Positions 25,073 through 35,927 of a stretch of DNA of 64,000 bases are shown piece by piece. Below the pieces are notes generated by a model, which was not told where the DNA came from, made no database searches, and saw only the letters and a program-made list of their open reading frames with translations. The stretch covers positions 56,352-120,351 of the forward strand of contig NZ_JAJCXB010000020.1 of NCBI RefSeq assembly GCF_020564935.1. The letters are read 5' to 3'. Made by a program: the position numbers and the translations under genes. The first letter of the stretch is position 1. Every line of letters begins with the position of its first letter. Origin of the DNA: Streptomyces pinistramenti. GTDB lineage: Bacteria; Actinomycetota; Actinomycetes; Streptomycetales; Streptomycetaceae.

Positions 25073-25413
25073 GAGGACGGTGTACGGGGCGGGGCGGGTC
25101 AGACGGGGCGGACCGGGCCGGCCACCGTGGTCTTGCCGCCCGACGAAGCCCGTCCCGCCGACGGGCGACCGGACCGGCGTGCCTGTACGGACAGTTCGGC
25201 ACAGTGGGCCCAGCACGATCCGCCGCACTCCCGCTCCCGCCCTGTATCCCTGCCCCCGTACTTCCCGTCCCGCCGTCCGTCCCCGAACAGGGTCAGGGCC
25301 GGAACTCAAGGACCAGGGCGCCGGGAAACGGCGGGAGGGAACGCAGGACAGGGCGGCGGCTACGTCCTTCCGGGTTTCGACAGTCAGGGCCGCCGAAACC
25401 CGGAACGGCCGGT
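25073..25413. other. intergenic region, nothing recognised
   Basis: No convincing gene, hairpin or regulatory pattern was seen in these 341 bases between convergent genes. Confidence 0.5.
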
Positions 25414-27798
25414 TCAGTCGGCGTCGCGGGACGGCTGTATCAGGTCCAGGTCGAGGGCGTGGTAGCCGCCGCCGGTGATGGACAGGGGCGCGGCCTGGGG
25501 CGGATAGCCGGATGCGGTCAGGGTGTAATCGCGGCCGCTCAGCTCGGAGAAGGCGAAGGCACCGTCCGGGCCGGTGACGAGGTGAGCGGTGACCGTACCG
25601 TCCTCCAGGAGGGTCACGGCGGCGTCCGTCACCGGGGCGCCGTCCGGGCCGCGGACCGTGCCGCGCACGGCGGCCGTCGGCCGGAGCCGGGTGTCCTGCC
25701 GCTCGGGGACGCCGGTCGTGAGGTCGAGGGGACGTGCCTCCGGCTGGTGGCCGGGGGCGCTCAGCACCAAGGTGTAGGCGCCGGGCGGGAGTTCGCGGGC
25801 CTCCCAGCGACCTTCGGTGTCCGTGGTCGCGCGCGCCACCACTTCGCCTCGGGCATCGGTGACGACGGCGCTGCCGTCGGCGAGCGCGGTGCCCTCCGGG
25901 CCGCCGAGCAGGGTGCCGCCGAGTCGTCCGGTGCCCGCGAGGACCAGCTCCACGGGGGCCGGTGCGCCGTGCGCCTCGTAGCCGACCGATACGGCGTGCG
26001 GGGTGTATCCGGCTGCGGCGCCGGTGAGGACGTAGGTGCCCGGTCGGGGCGCGGTGACGGCGAAACGGCCGTCACCGCCGGTCGTGGTGACGCCGGCCTG
26101 CCGGCCCTGCCGGTCGATGAGCGTGACGCTCGCCCTGGCAACGGGCGCGCCTGCCGAGTCCCGTACCCGCCCGTGGAAACCGGCGTGGGTCTCTCCGTCG
26201 GCGCCCGTCTCCCGGCCGGGGAAGGAGGGTTCACCGGTCTGCGCGGGAGCAGAGCCCGGGGCCGGGAGGGAGGCCGCGGTGCCGAGGGCGTCGTCCGTCT
26301 CGTTCGTGCTCTGTGCGACCAGGGTCGGGCGGGATGCCTTCCGTGGTGAGGGCAGGAACGCGGCGACCACGAGGCCGATCACGACCGCGCCGGTGGCGAT
26401 CATGAAGGAGACCCGGAAGCCGCCCATCGTGGGCACCGTGACGGGCCCCATGGGTTGGGACATGTGCGCGAGCACCATGCCGATGACGGCGCTCGACACG
26501 GAGGTTCCGATCGAACGCATCAGGGTGTTCAGGCCGTTGGCCGCGCCGGTCTCCGAGGGGTCGACGGCTCCGATGATCAGCGCGGGCAGTGAGGAGTACG
26601 CGAGGCCGATGCCGGCGCCCACCATCACCGCAATGATGACGGTCTGCCAGGCCGCGTTCATCAGGCCGATGCCGGCGCCGTAGCCGATCCCGATGACCAG
26701 CATGCCGAGCAGCAGGGAGACTTTGGGGCCGCGGCGGGCGGCGATGCGCGCGGAGAGCGGGGCGATCAGCATCATCGTCAGGCCGAGCGGTGCCACGCAC
26801 AGGCCGGCGACCACCATCGACTTGCCGAGGCCGTAACCGGTCGACGTGGGCAGTTGCAGCAGCTGCGGGAGCACCAGGGATATCGCGTAGAAGGCCACGC
26901 CGACGGTGATGGAGGCGATGTTGGTGAGCAGCACCTCGCGGCGGGCGGTGGTGCGCAGGTCGACGAGCGGATCGCTGATGCGTAGTTCCATCACGCCCCA
27001 CAGCGCCAGGACCAGCGCGGCGACGCCGAAGAGGACGAGGGTCGTGGGCGAACTCCAGCCCCAGTCGCTGCCCTTGGTGATGGGCAGGAGGAGCGCGACG
27101 AGACCCGCGGAGAGACCGATGGCGCCGAGGACGTCGAAGCGTCCGCGGGCCCGGACGGACGTCTCGGGGACGAAGAAGAGCGTGAGCAGCATCGACAGCA
27201 CGCCGAGGCCGGCGGCGCCGAAGAACAGGGCGTGCCAGTCGGCGTGCTGGGCCACCAGGGCCGCCGCGGGCAGCGCGAGTCCGCCGCCGACGCCTATCGA
27301 TGAGCTCATCAGGGCCATCGCGGAGCCGAGCCGCTCGCGCGACAGCTCGTCGCGCATGATGCCGATGCCGAGCGGGATGGCGCCCATGGCGAAGCCCTGG
27401 AGGGCGCGGCCGACGATCATGGTGATCAGGTCGCTGGTGAAGCCGCAGATCAGCGAGCCGATGACCATGACGGCGAGGCTGGCCAGCAGCATCCGCCGCT
27501 TGCCGGAGAGGTCACCGAGCCGGCCCATGATGGGGGTGGCGACCGCGCCGGCGAGGAGGGTGGCCGTCATGACCCATGTGGCGTTGCTCGGGTCCGTGTT
27601 GAGCAGCGTCGGCAGGTCCTTGATGACCGGCACGAGCAGCGTCTGCATCACGGCGACGACGATGCCGGAGAAGGCGAGAACGGGGACGATGCCGCCGGAT
27701 CTGCGGTGCCGGCCCCCGGCGGCAGGCTCGGACACCGGAAGTGTGGCGGCGGTGGTCGCCGTCCTCCCGGGCGGCTGTTCCGTTGTCGTCTGGGTCAT
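25414..27798 (-). CDS. DHA2-type MFS exporter fused to three carboxypeptidase-regulatory-like domains
   Basis: The 794-residue protein has two parts. Residues 1 to about 500 form a drug-type MFS transporter with some fourteen hydrophobic segments; motifs include MGRLGDLSGKRRMLLASLA and GRALQGFAMGAIPLGIGI. After a linker (about 505-550), three beta-sandwich repeats of the CarboxypepD_reg/prealbumin-like type follow, each with a PVARASVTL- or PVTDAAVTL-like strand, a GDGRFAVTAPRPGTYVL- or EGRWEARELPPGAYTLV-like pair and a C-terminal GYTP or GHQP turn. Both ends of a 14-helix MFS protein should be cytoplasmic, so these normally extracellular-looking domains would lie inside. ATG 27798 was chosen ahead of MTQTTTEQPP. 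The substrate is unknown. Confidence 0.88.
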   Translation of the reverse strand: MTQTTTEQPPGRTATTAATLPVSEPAAGGRHRRSGGIVPVLAFSGIVVAVMQTLLVPVIKDLPTLLNTDPSNATWVMTATLLAGAVATPIMGRLGDLSGKRRMLLASLAVMVIGSLICGFTSDLITMIVGRALQGFAMGAIPLGIGIMRDELSRERLGSAMALMSSSIGVGGGLALPAAALVAQHADWHALFFGAAGLGVLSMLLTLFFVPETSVRARGRFDVLGAIGLSAGLVALLLPITKGSDWGWSSPTTLVLFGVAALVLALWGVMELRISDPLVDLRTTARREVLLTNIASITVGVAFYAISLVLPQLLQLPTSTGYGLGKSMVVAGLCVAPLGLTMMLIAPLSARIAARRGPKVSLLLGMLVIGIGYGAGIGLMNAAWQTVIIAVMVGAGIGLAYSSLPALIIGAVDPSETGAANGLNTLMRSIGTSVSSAVIGMVLAHMSQPMGPVTVPTMGGFRVSFMIATGAVVIGLVVAAFLPSPRKASRPTLVAQSTNETDDALGTAASLPAPGSAPAQTGEPSFPGRETGADGETHAGFHGRVRDSAGAPVARASVTLIDRQGRQAGVTTTGGDGRFAVTAPRPGTYVLTGAAAGYTPHAVSVGYEAHGAPAPVELVLAGTGRLGGTLLGGPEGTALADGSAVVTDARGEVVARATTDTEGRWEARELPPGAYTLVLSAPGHQPEARPLDLTTGVPERQDTRLRPTAAVRGTVRGPDGAPVTDAAVTLLEDGTVTAHLVTGPDGAFAFSELSGRDYTLTASGYPPQAAPLSITGGGYHALDLDLIQPSRDAD

Positions 27799-28515
27799 GC
27801 GTGCGGCCTCCGGGCATCGGGAGCGGATCTGGTCGGGTGGAACGGGCACGGCGCAGGGCAAAGGCTCGGGATGCTCACGGAGTTCGGGCCGGACGGCGGC
27901 GGGGCCGTGGTGCACGCGCCGTCACATGGCAGGCCGACGACGGGACACCGGCCGGCCGCGCGCCGCCGGAGTGCAGGGCCGGAGCACGGGACGGGCAACA
28001 GTGAGGTGAGTGGTTCGCGGAATCGGAAGCGTGCGGTGCGCTGCGGACTTCGGTGCCGCGGTGTCTAGGGTTCTGAGCGCCTGGCATCTGCATGCCGTAG
28101 TACGTGCATGCCGAACGTTTTACGCCGGATCGGTATTCCGGCGCAGCCGTCTCCGCGTCCTGAGACGCCGGTGATCTCGATCACCGCCAGGGACACTCGG
28201 GGACACCCCGGGCGCCCCGCACCACACCGCCGTGTTTCCGTCATTCATCGCTGCTCCCCCGGTTTCGGCGTCGCCTCCGGCTCCGCTCCTGCGTCTGCCC
28301 CGGACACCCGCTCCGCTGCCCGCGCACCGTCGGATGCCCGCGCCCGTCCGGATGCCCGTGAAGACGATGACTCCAGTCAACAGCACACCACTGACAATCG
28401 GTTCACGGCCCGGAAAGCACACAACGCGCCTCCCGGAGGGCACGCCGCCCCGAAAGGCGACAGCTACGCACACCACGCCGCACCCGTCAGCCGTCAAGCC
28501 GGAGGCTCGTCGGCG
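27799..28515. other. long intergenic region with a short tandem duplication
   Basis: No gene is convincing in these 717 bases; open frames on both strands have poor amino-acid composition. At its right end CGTCAAGCCGGAGGC occurs twice (28492-28506 and 28514-28528), the second copy covering the stop of the small gene that follows. Confidence 0.5.
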
Positions 28516-28743
28516 TCAAGCCGGAGGCATCGGCCATGCGTCGAGGTCGCCGCCGCGCCACTCGATCAGCCGGGGGTCGTCGAGCGCGATGTCGTCGGAC
28601 GGCTCGCAGAAGCCCGCCCGGCGGAGGAACTCGGCCACATCGCCGCGTCCGTGGGCGAGGCCCACGATCTGCCCGCGCACGGTGACCCGTCGCCCACCGG
28701 AGGGTGTCGGCGGATGCACGATGACTGGCGGATGCTCGGTCAT
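28516..28743 (-). CDS. small conserved hypothetical protein
   Basis: The 75-residue protein begins with HPPVIVHPPTPSGGRRVTVR and continues as a short mixed alpha/beta chain (GDVAEFLRRAGFCEPSDDI) to a tail LIEWRGGDLDAWP. I recognise the pattern of a small protein found in many streptomycetes, but no function is known. ATG 28743 gives the usual N-terminus; a longer in-frame start was not preferred. It is divergent from the P450 gene, with 89 bases between the starts. Confidence 0.6.
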   Translation of the reverse strand: MTEHPPVIVHPPTPSGGRRVTVRGQIVGLAHGRGDVAEFLRRAGFCEPSDDIALDDPRLIEWRGGDLDAWPMPPA

Positions 28744-28832
28744 GGGTCCAGCGTGCGCCGGGCGCCGCGCCCGCGCATGTCGGCAGCGGATCCGGTGTGT
28801 GCCGACCATCGGCCGACCCGGATCATGGAGGC

Positions 28833-30104
28833 ATGAGGCCGAACGCGAACAGCCCGATGGACTCAGCCGAGTTCTCCAGGAACCCCTACCCCACGCTCGC
28901 CGCGCTGCGCCGTCGCGGCCCCGTGCAGCGGGTGCGGGCGTCCGAAGGCCGGACCACTTGGATCGTCACCGGGTGGCCCGAGGCGCGCGCGGCGCTGGCC
29001 GATGCCAGGCTGTCGAAGGACACCGGACGCTATTTCGCGGACCGCCCTTCCGCCCGGAATCTGGCGCCCGCCGTCAGCCGGACGATGCTCGCCACCGATC
29101 CGCCGGACCACGGACGCCTGCGCAGACTGGCGATGACGGCGTTCACCCCGGCGGCCGTGGCCCGCATCGAACCCCGTATCCACGAGATCGCGCAGCAGCT
29201 GGCGCGGCACATGCGGGCCCGGGACGCGTCCCGCCCCACCGGCCCCGACGCGGCCGGGCCCGGCTGCACCGACCTGGTCGAGGAGTTCGCCGCGCCCCTG
29301 CCGATCGCGGTGATCAGTGAGCTGCTGGGCGTCCCGGAGGGCGACCGGACGGCGGTGCGCCACTGGTCCCACGACCTGTTCGCCGCGGCGGCGCCGGACA
29401 CCGTCGACCGCGCGTCCCACGCCATCAGCGACTACATGACGGAGCTGATCGCGCAGCGCAGGGCGGCCCCGGGCGACGATCTGCTCAGCGCCCTGATCGC
29501 CGCACGCGATGCGCAGGACCGGCTCACCGAACCCGAACTGGTCTCGCTGGCCGTCCTGTTGGTGGTTGCGGGACACGAGACGACCACCCACCTCATCAGC
29601 AACGGGATGCTGGTGCTGTTGCACGACGACGCGCTGCGCGCCAGGCTCCGTGCGGACGCCACGCTGCTGCCCGCGGCCGTGGAGGAATTCCTGCGCCACG
29701 ACTCCCCGGTCACCACCGCGACGTTCCGCTACGCGACGGTGCCGTTCACGCTCGGCGGGGTACGGATCGCGGCCGGCGACGTCGTACTGGTCTCGCCCGG
29801 AGCCGCCAATCGCGACCCGGCCCGCTTCGCCGAGCCCGATGCCGTACGACCGGGCCGCGCGACCGGACACCTGGCCTTCGGTCACGGCCCGCACCACTGC
29901 CTGGGTGCCCCGCTCGCCCGCGTCGAGGCCCGGATCGCGTTCGGTGTGCTGCTCGACCGCTTCCCCGGGATGCGTCCGGCCGGAACCCTGGACGACGTCA
30001 CCTGGCGGCGTACGCGGCTGATGCGCGGGCCGGCGCGGCTCCCGGTGGCACTGGGGCCGGACGTGGGCCCGGCGATCCCAGAGCGGCGCGACAGCGGACG
30101 GTAA
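28833..30104 (+). CDS. cytochrome P450
   Basis: The 423-residue soluble bacterial P450 inserts oxygen into an unknown substrate using electrons from a ferredoxin. The heme-binding motif FGHGPHHCLGAPLAR holds the ligand Cys356. The I-helix is AGHETTTH (246-253), and the ExxR pair is Glu285/Arg288 in VEEFLRHD. The N-terminal part with DPPDHGRLRRLAMTAFTP is typical of the CYP105/CYP107-like streptomycete group. ATG 28833 follows GGAGG. No ferredoxin or biosynthetic gene is adjacent, so it may serve xenobiotic or secondary metabolism in general. Confidence 0.93.
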   Translation: MRPNANSPMDSAEFSRNPYPTLAALRRRGPVQRVRASEGRTTWIVTGWPEARAALADARLSKDTGRYFADRPSARNLAPAVSRTMLATDPPDHGRLRRLAMTAFTPAAVARIEPRIHEIAQQLARHMRARDASRPTGPDAAGPGCTDLVEEFAAPLPIAVISELLGVPEGDRTAVRHWSHDLFAAAAPDTVDRASHAISDYMTELIAQRRAAPGDDLLSALIAARDAQDRLTEPELVSLAVLLVVAGHETTTHLISNGMLVLLHDDALRARLRADATLLPAAVEEFLRHDSPVTTATFRYATVPFTLGGVRIAAGDVVLVSPGAANRDPARFAEPDAVRPGRATGHLAFGHGPHHCLGAPLARVEARIAFGVLLDRFPGMRPAGTLDDVTWRRTRLMRGPARLPVALGPDVGPAIPERRDSGR

Positions 30105-30132
30105 CGGGGCGCACACGCCGCAGTGCCGGGTG

Positions 30133-31914
<1,782 letters not shown>

Positions 31915-32325
31915 CGAGGTACTCCTGCGTCGATCTGTCAGGGGCATGGTCCGGCCGGAGAGGCCAGACCTTTACAATTCCGCATCATGGAATCAATGTT
32001 TTGCTTTATGGAAGGAAAGTAGAGCGCGCCGATGTGCGCGTCAAGGGGACGCGAGCGGGCCGCCGCACGAGAGAGACCGTCGGCGATCCGCGCGACGGGC
32101 GTCCGGCGGGCATCAGGCGGCCCCGCCGCGGAGCCACGGGCACGGATGCGAAACCTGGAGGCGAGAGCACACGCATGGTCAACCACGACCGCTGCAAGAC
32201 GAGTTGACGGTAGGGAGCACCCCGCCGCCTCGCCGGGCCGGAACACCGGATACCCTCACGCGCGGCCGCCACAGGCCACTGCCCGGCGGCAGGCCGGGTC
32301 TCGTCCGACGTCAGGAGTACCCGCC
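31915..32325. promoter_or_regulatory. gcl/hydrolase intergenic region with TTCC-N7-GGAA motif
   Basis: An AT-rich patch at 31970-32020 holds TTCCGCATCATGGAA (31978-31992), and ATGGAA recurs exactly 21 bases on (31987 and 32008). This would suit a dimeric regulator such as an IclR/AllR-type protein acting on gcl. The rest of the gap shows no gene. Confidence 0.4.
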
Positions 32326-33099
32326 GTGCGCAGTGCCGCAGCAACGGCCGAAGGCGACCGCATCCGCTGGATCGAGCATCCGGGCGACGGAACGGCCGGG
32401 CCCGTACGCGTCTATCTGCACGGGCTCGGCGCCAGCTCGTCCGCCTACTGGAGCGGGACAGCGGCGCATCCGCTCCTCGCCGGGCCGCGTTCGCTGCTGG
32501 TGGATCTGCTCGGCTTCGGCCTCAGCGACCGGCCGACGGCCTTCGCCTACACGCTGGAATCGCACGCCGACGCGCTGGCCACGGCGCTGGATTCGGCGGG
32601 GGTGACGGGTGCGGAGGTGATCGCGCACAGCATGGGCGGCTCGGTGGCGCTGGTGCTCGCGGCGCGGCATCCCCGGCTGGTGTCGCGGCTGGTGCTCGCC
32701 GACGCCAATCTCGATCCGATGGAGCCGCTGCGGGGCGCCCCGGGGAGCCGCGGCATCGCCGCGTACACCGAGGAGGAGTTCCTGTCCTACGGGCGGGACG
32801 AGGTACAGGAGTCGGCGGGCGCCGAGTGGTGGGCGACGATGCGCCTGGCGGGGCCGGAGGCGCTGTACCGCAGTGCGGTCGGCCTGGTGCGCGGCAGCAG
32901 GCCGGACATGCGCACCCTGCTGCTCGGCCTGCCGCTCCCCCGGACGTTCCTGTATCCCGCCGCCGACGGGCCGCTGCCCGGGGCCGGTGAACTGGCCGCT
33001 GCCGGCGTCTCGTTGGTGGCGCTGGCCGACTGCGGGCACAACATGATGCTGGACAACCCGGACGGTTTCGCCCGCGCCGCCGCTGCCGCCCTGGCGTAG
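32326..33099 (+). CDS. alpha/beta hydrolase
   Basis: The 257-residue protein has the alpha/beta-hydrolase fold: oxyanion segment VYLHGLGASSSAYW, strand LLVDLLGFGLSDRP, nucleophile elbow Ser in IAHSMGGSVALVLA and catalytic His in DCGHNMMLDNPD. Members of this group hydrolyse small esters or C-C bonds; the substrate is unknown. GTG 32326 has AGGAG at 32313-32317 and begins just before the first strand; the open frame upstream lacks conservation. It is divergent from gcl and convergent with the acyl-CoA dehydrogenase. Confidence 0.88.
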   Translation: MRSAAATAEGDRIRWIEHPGDGTAGPVRVYLHGLGASSSAYWSGTAAHPLLAGPRSLLVDLLGFGLSDRPTAFAYTLESHADALATALDSAGVTGAEVIAHSMGGSVALVLAARHPRLVSRLVLADANLDPMEPLRGAPGSRGIAAYTEEEFLSYGRDEVQESAGAEWWATMRLAGPEALYRSAVGLVRGSRPDMRTLLLGLPLPRTFLYPAADGPLPGAGELAAAGVSLVALADCGHNMMLDNPDGFARAAAAALA

Positions 33100-33138
33100 G
33101 ACCCGGCCCCCGGGCCTGCCCCATGCCAGGGCGTTCGG

Positions 33139-34368
33139 TCAGCGGATCGGCATGCCCGAGAGGGTGCGGGCGATGACCAGCCGCTGGATCTCGCTGGTGC
33201 CCTCGAAGATGGTGTAGATGGCCGCGTCCCGGTGCATCCGCTCCACCGGGTACTCGCGGGTGAAGCCGTTCCCGCCGAGTATCTGCACGGCCTGGGCGGT
33301 CACCTTCTTGGCGACCTCACTGGCGTACAGCTTCGACATGGATCCCTCGGCGGAGGTGAACGGCTTGCCGGCCGTCGCCATCCAGGAGGCGCGCCACACC
33401 AGGAGGCGGGCGGCGTCGATCTGGGTGCGCATGTCGGCGAGCTGGAAGGCGACGCCCTGGTTGTCGATGATCGGGCGGCCGAACTGGGTGCGCGTCTTGG
33501 CGTACTCCAGCGCCTCTTCGTACGCGGCGCGCGCGGTGCCGACCGCCATCGCGCCGACGGCCGGGCGGGACGCCTCGAAGGTGGCCATCGCCGCGTTCTT
33601 CACGCGCTCGCCGCCGCCGTTCCTGGCGCGCTCGCGGGCCCGCGCCAGCCGCTCGTCGAGCTTGTCCTTGCCGCCGAGCAGGCAGTGACCCGGCACCCGG
33701 ACGTTCTCCAGGACGACCTCGGCGGTGTGCGAGGCGCGGATGCCGTGCTTCTTGAACTTCTGGCCCTGCGAGAGTCCGGGGGTGCCGGGCGGGACGATGA
33801 AGGAGGCGTGACCCTTGGAGCCGGCGTCCGGGTCGACGACCGCGACGACGACGTGGACATTGGCGATGCCGCCGTTGGTCGCCCAGGTCTTGGTGCCGTT
33901 GAGCACCCACTCGTCCTTGGCCTCGTCGTACACGGCGCGGGTGCGCATCGCGGCGACGTCGGATCCGGCGTCGGGCTCGGAGGAGCAGAAGGCGGCGACC
34001 TTGACGTCGTCGGCGTCGCCGTACATCTGCGGAACCCAGGTGCCGATCTGTTCCTCGGTGCCGTTGGCCAGGACGCCGACGGCGGCCAGTCCGGTGCCGA
34101 CGATCGACAGGGCGAGGCCGGCGTCGCCCCAGAACAGCTCTTCCATGGTCATCGGGATGCCGAGGCCGGTGGGGTCGAAGAACTGCTGGGCGTAGAAGTC
34201 CAGGGAGTACAGGCCGATTTTGGCCGCCTCCTGGATGATCGGCCAGGGCGTTTCCTCGCGCTCGTCCCATTCCGCTGCCGCGGGGCGCATGACGTCGGCG
34301 GCGAAGCCGTGGATCCAGTCCCGGACTTCCTTCTGCTCGTCGTTGAGCTCCATGGTGAACTCGGCCAT
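33139..34368 (-). CDS. acyl-CoA dehydrogenase
   Basis: The 409-residue FAD enzyme oxidises an acyl-CoA to the 2-enoyl-CoA. The N-terminal helical domain, the middle beta domain with AAFCSSEPDAGSDVAAM and TKTWATNGGIANVHV, and the C-terminal helical domain with QILGGNGFTREYPVERMHRD and YTIFEGTSEIQRLVIART are all present and in order. The length is normal. It is divergent from a TetR gene and the gap contains two TetR-style palindromes, so it is probably repressed by that protein and released by an acyl-CoA. The chain-length preference cannot be read. Confidence 0.95.
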   Translation of the reverse strand: MAEFTMELNDEQKEVRDWIHGFAADVMRPAAAEWDEREETPWPIIQEAAKIGLYSLDFYAQQFFDPTGLGIPMTMEELFWGDAGLALSIVGTGLAAVGVLANGTEEQIGTWVPQMYGDADDVKVAAFCSSEPDAGSDVAAMRTRAVYDEAKDEWVLNGTKTWATNGGIANVHVVVAVVDPDAGSKGHASFIVPPGTPGLSQGQKFKKHGIRASHTAEVVLENVRVPGHCLLGGKDKLDERLARARERARNGGGERVKNAAMATFEASRPAVGAMAVGTARAAYEEALEYAKTRTQFGRPIIDNQGVAFQLADMRTQIDAARLLVWRASWMATAGKPFTSAEGSMSKLYASEVAKKVTAQAVQILGGNGFTREYPVERMHRDAAIYTIFEGTSEIQRLVIARTLSGMPIR

Positions 34369-34398
34369 GTCCCCTCCAGCGGTGCGGCATTTTCAAGA

Positions 34399-34436
34399 GT
34401 TACTTACGGTAACAGGAGTCTGTTACTCGCCAGTAA
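34399..34436. promoter_or_regulatory. two palindromes between acyl-CoA dehydrogenase and TetR genes
   Basis: GTTAC-TTACG-GTAAC (34399-34413) and TTACT-CGCC-AGTAA (34423-34436) are both perfect short inverted repeats, with centres about 23-24 bases apart, near the acyl-CoA dehydrogenase start and 95-130 bases before the TetR start. They fit operators for the adjacent TetR protein. Confidence 0.6.
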
Positions 34437-34530
34437 GGAATGTCAACTCCCCTCGGCCTCGATTCCGGCATGCGGTACGGGTGTTACGTTGCGCGAGCGC
34501 CACGGATTCACAAGGGTGGGGAGCACGACC

Positions 34531-35178
34531 ATGGAGAGCACACAACAGGACGGCCGGCGGCAGACGTCGACCGAGCGCCGCAGGCGGGAGCTGCTGGAGG
34601 CCGCGGAACGGATCGTCCTGCGCGACGGGCCGGGGGCGTCGATGAACGCCATCGCCGCCGAGGCCGGGATCACCAAACCGATCCTCTACCGCCACTTCGG
34701 GGACAAGGGCGGCCTCTACCGTGCCCTGGCCGTACGGCACACCAACGCGCTGCTGGCCGGGCTGCGGGCGGCACTTGACGCCCCCGTACTGCGCCGCGAC
34801 CGCGTCGAGGCGACGCTCGACACCTACCTCGTCGCGATCGAGACCCGGCCGCAGGTGTACCGGTTCCTGATGCACCCCGCCGACGAGGAGAATCCCGCGG
34901 AGTCCGGGTTCGATGTGGGGCGGCACTCCGCTCCGCTGCTGCGCCGGCTCGGCGAGGAGCTGGCCGAGGTGATCCGCGAGCGCCTCGACCTCGGTCCCGA
35001 CGGCGAGGAGAAGGCCCGCGTCTGGGGGCACGGGATCGTCGGCATGATGCACGCGGCCGGAGACTGGTGGCTGCGCGAACGCCCCTGTTCACGCGAGCAG
35101 TTGGTGCAGCACCTGACCGATCTGCTGTGGGGGCAGCTGGCCGCGGTCAAGGACCGGGCGGACGGCCCCGGCTTCTGA
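34531..35178 (+). CDS. TetR-family regulator
   Basis: The 215-residue protein has an N-terminal TetR helix-turn-helix (about 15-65; MNAIAAEAGITKPILYRHFG) and a long all-helical ligand domain with TRPQVYRFLMHPADEENPAE and GHGIVGMMHAAGDWWLRERP. The latter pattern is seen in actinobacterial TetR proteins near fatty-acid genes. It is divergent from an acyl-CoA dehydrogenase gene with two palindromes between them, so it likely responds to an acyl-CoA and controls that gene and itself. ATG 34531 was chosen as the first codon of the conserved region, with GGTGGGGAG upstream. Confidence 0.9.
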   Translation: MESTQQDGRRQTSTERRRRELLEAAERIVLRDGPGASMNAIAAEAGITKPILYRHFGDKGGLYRALAVRHTNALLAGLRAALDAPVLRRDRVEATLDTYLVAIETRPQVYRFLMHPADEENPAESGFDVGRHSAPLLRRLGEELAEVIRERLDLGPDGEEKARVWGHGIVGMMHAAGDWWLRERPCSREQLVQHLTDLLWGQLAAVKDRADGPGF

Positions 35179-35183
35179 GCGCC

Positions 35184-35741
35184 CTAACGGCCGGCCGCCA
35201 CCCGGTCCGCCCAGGGGGCGCGGGCCGCGGCGCGCAGCGCACGGCGGCGTCGCAGCCCGGTGAGGTGGTCGAGGTAGAGGCCGCCTTCGAGATGGTCGCA
35301 CTCGTGCTGGAGGCAGCGGGCGAAGAATCCGCTGCCGTGCACCCGCAGCGGCGCCCCGCTCGCGTCGAAGCCCTCGACCACGGCCTCGTCGTGGCGCGGG
35401 GTGCCGGCCTCGATGCCGGGGAGCGAGAGGCAGCCCTCGGGACCGCGGACGACCGGCCCTTGTGTCCCGGTGAGCCTCGGGTTGACGAGGTGTCCGAGGT
35501 GGCGGCGGTCCTCGTCGTCGGGGCAGTCGTAGACGAACACTCGTAGCGGGACGCCGATCTGGTTGGCCGCGAGGCCGACGCCCCTGGCGGCGTACATCGT
35601 CGCGAACATGTCCTCGATCAGCCGGGACAGGTCGCCGTCGAAGGCCGTGACCTCCTGGCAGGGCGCTTCGATGGCCGGATCGCCGAGGAGGCGCAGGGGG
35701 CGGGGGCAGCCGGTACTGCCGGGGATGGTGCGGGAGGGCAT
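35184..35741 (-). CDS. def: peptide deformylase
   Basis: The 185-residue metalloenzyme removes the formyl group from new N-terminal methionines. All three family motifs are present: GVGLAANQIG (54-63), EGCLSLPG with metal-binding Cys104, and QHECDHLEGG with His146, Glu147 and His150. The C-terminal tail after residue 160 is basic, as in actinobacterial type I enzymes. Start ATG 35741 was chosen over upstream in-frame codons because conservation starts at RPLRLLGDP. The gene ends 5 bases from the convergent TetR gene and is divergent from murT-gatD. Streptomycetes often carry several def copies, so this may be a secondary one. Confidence 0.93.
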   Translation of the reverse strand: MPSRTIPGSTGCPRPLRLLGDPAIEAPCQEVTAFDGDLSRLIEDMFATMYAARGVGLAANQIGVPLRVFVYDCPDDEDRRHLGHLVNPRLTGTQGPVVRGPEGCLSLPGIEAGTPRHDEAVVEGFDASGAPLRVHGSGFFARCLQHECDHLEGGLYLDHLTGLRRRRALRAAARAPWADRVAAGR

Positions 35742-35927
35742 GGGGCAAGCGTACGGTCCGTGGGGGGCCGGATGTCGCGTCACGGGTGGCGGGGTTCGGG
35801 GCTGCGGCCGGATCTCGATAGGCTGATCCCCGACCGAAGCCTCCGGCCGGTCGACGACCGCGGAGGGGGCGTTCCACCGGCAGCCCACTGGGCAGGAGGG
35901 CGCCGGATGCAAGGAGGATCAAGGACG

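Noticed and set aside
28108..28836. Open frames in the gap before the P450 gene
   Set aside because: They lack ribosome sites and family features, and overlap a better small gene on the other strand.
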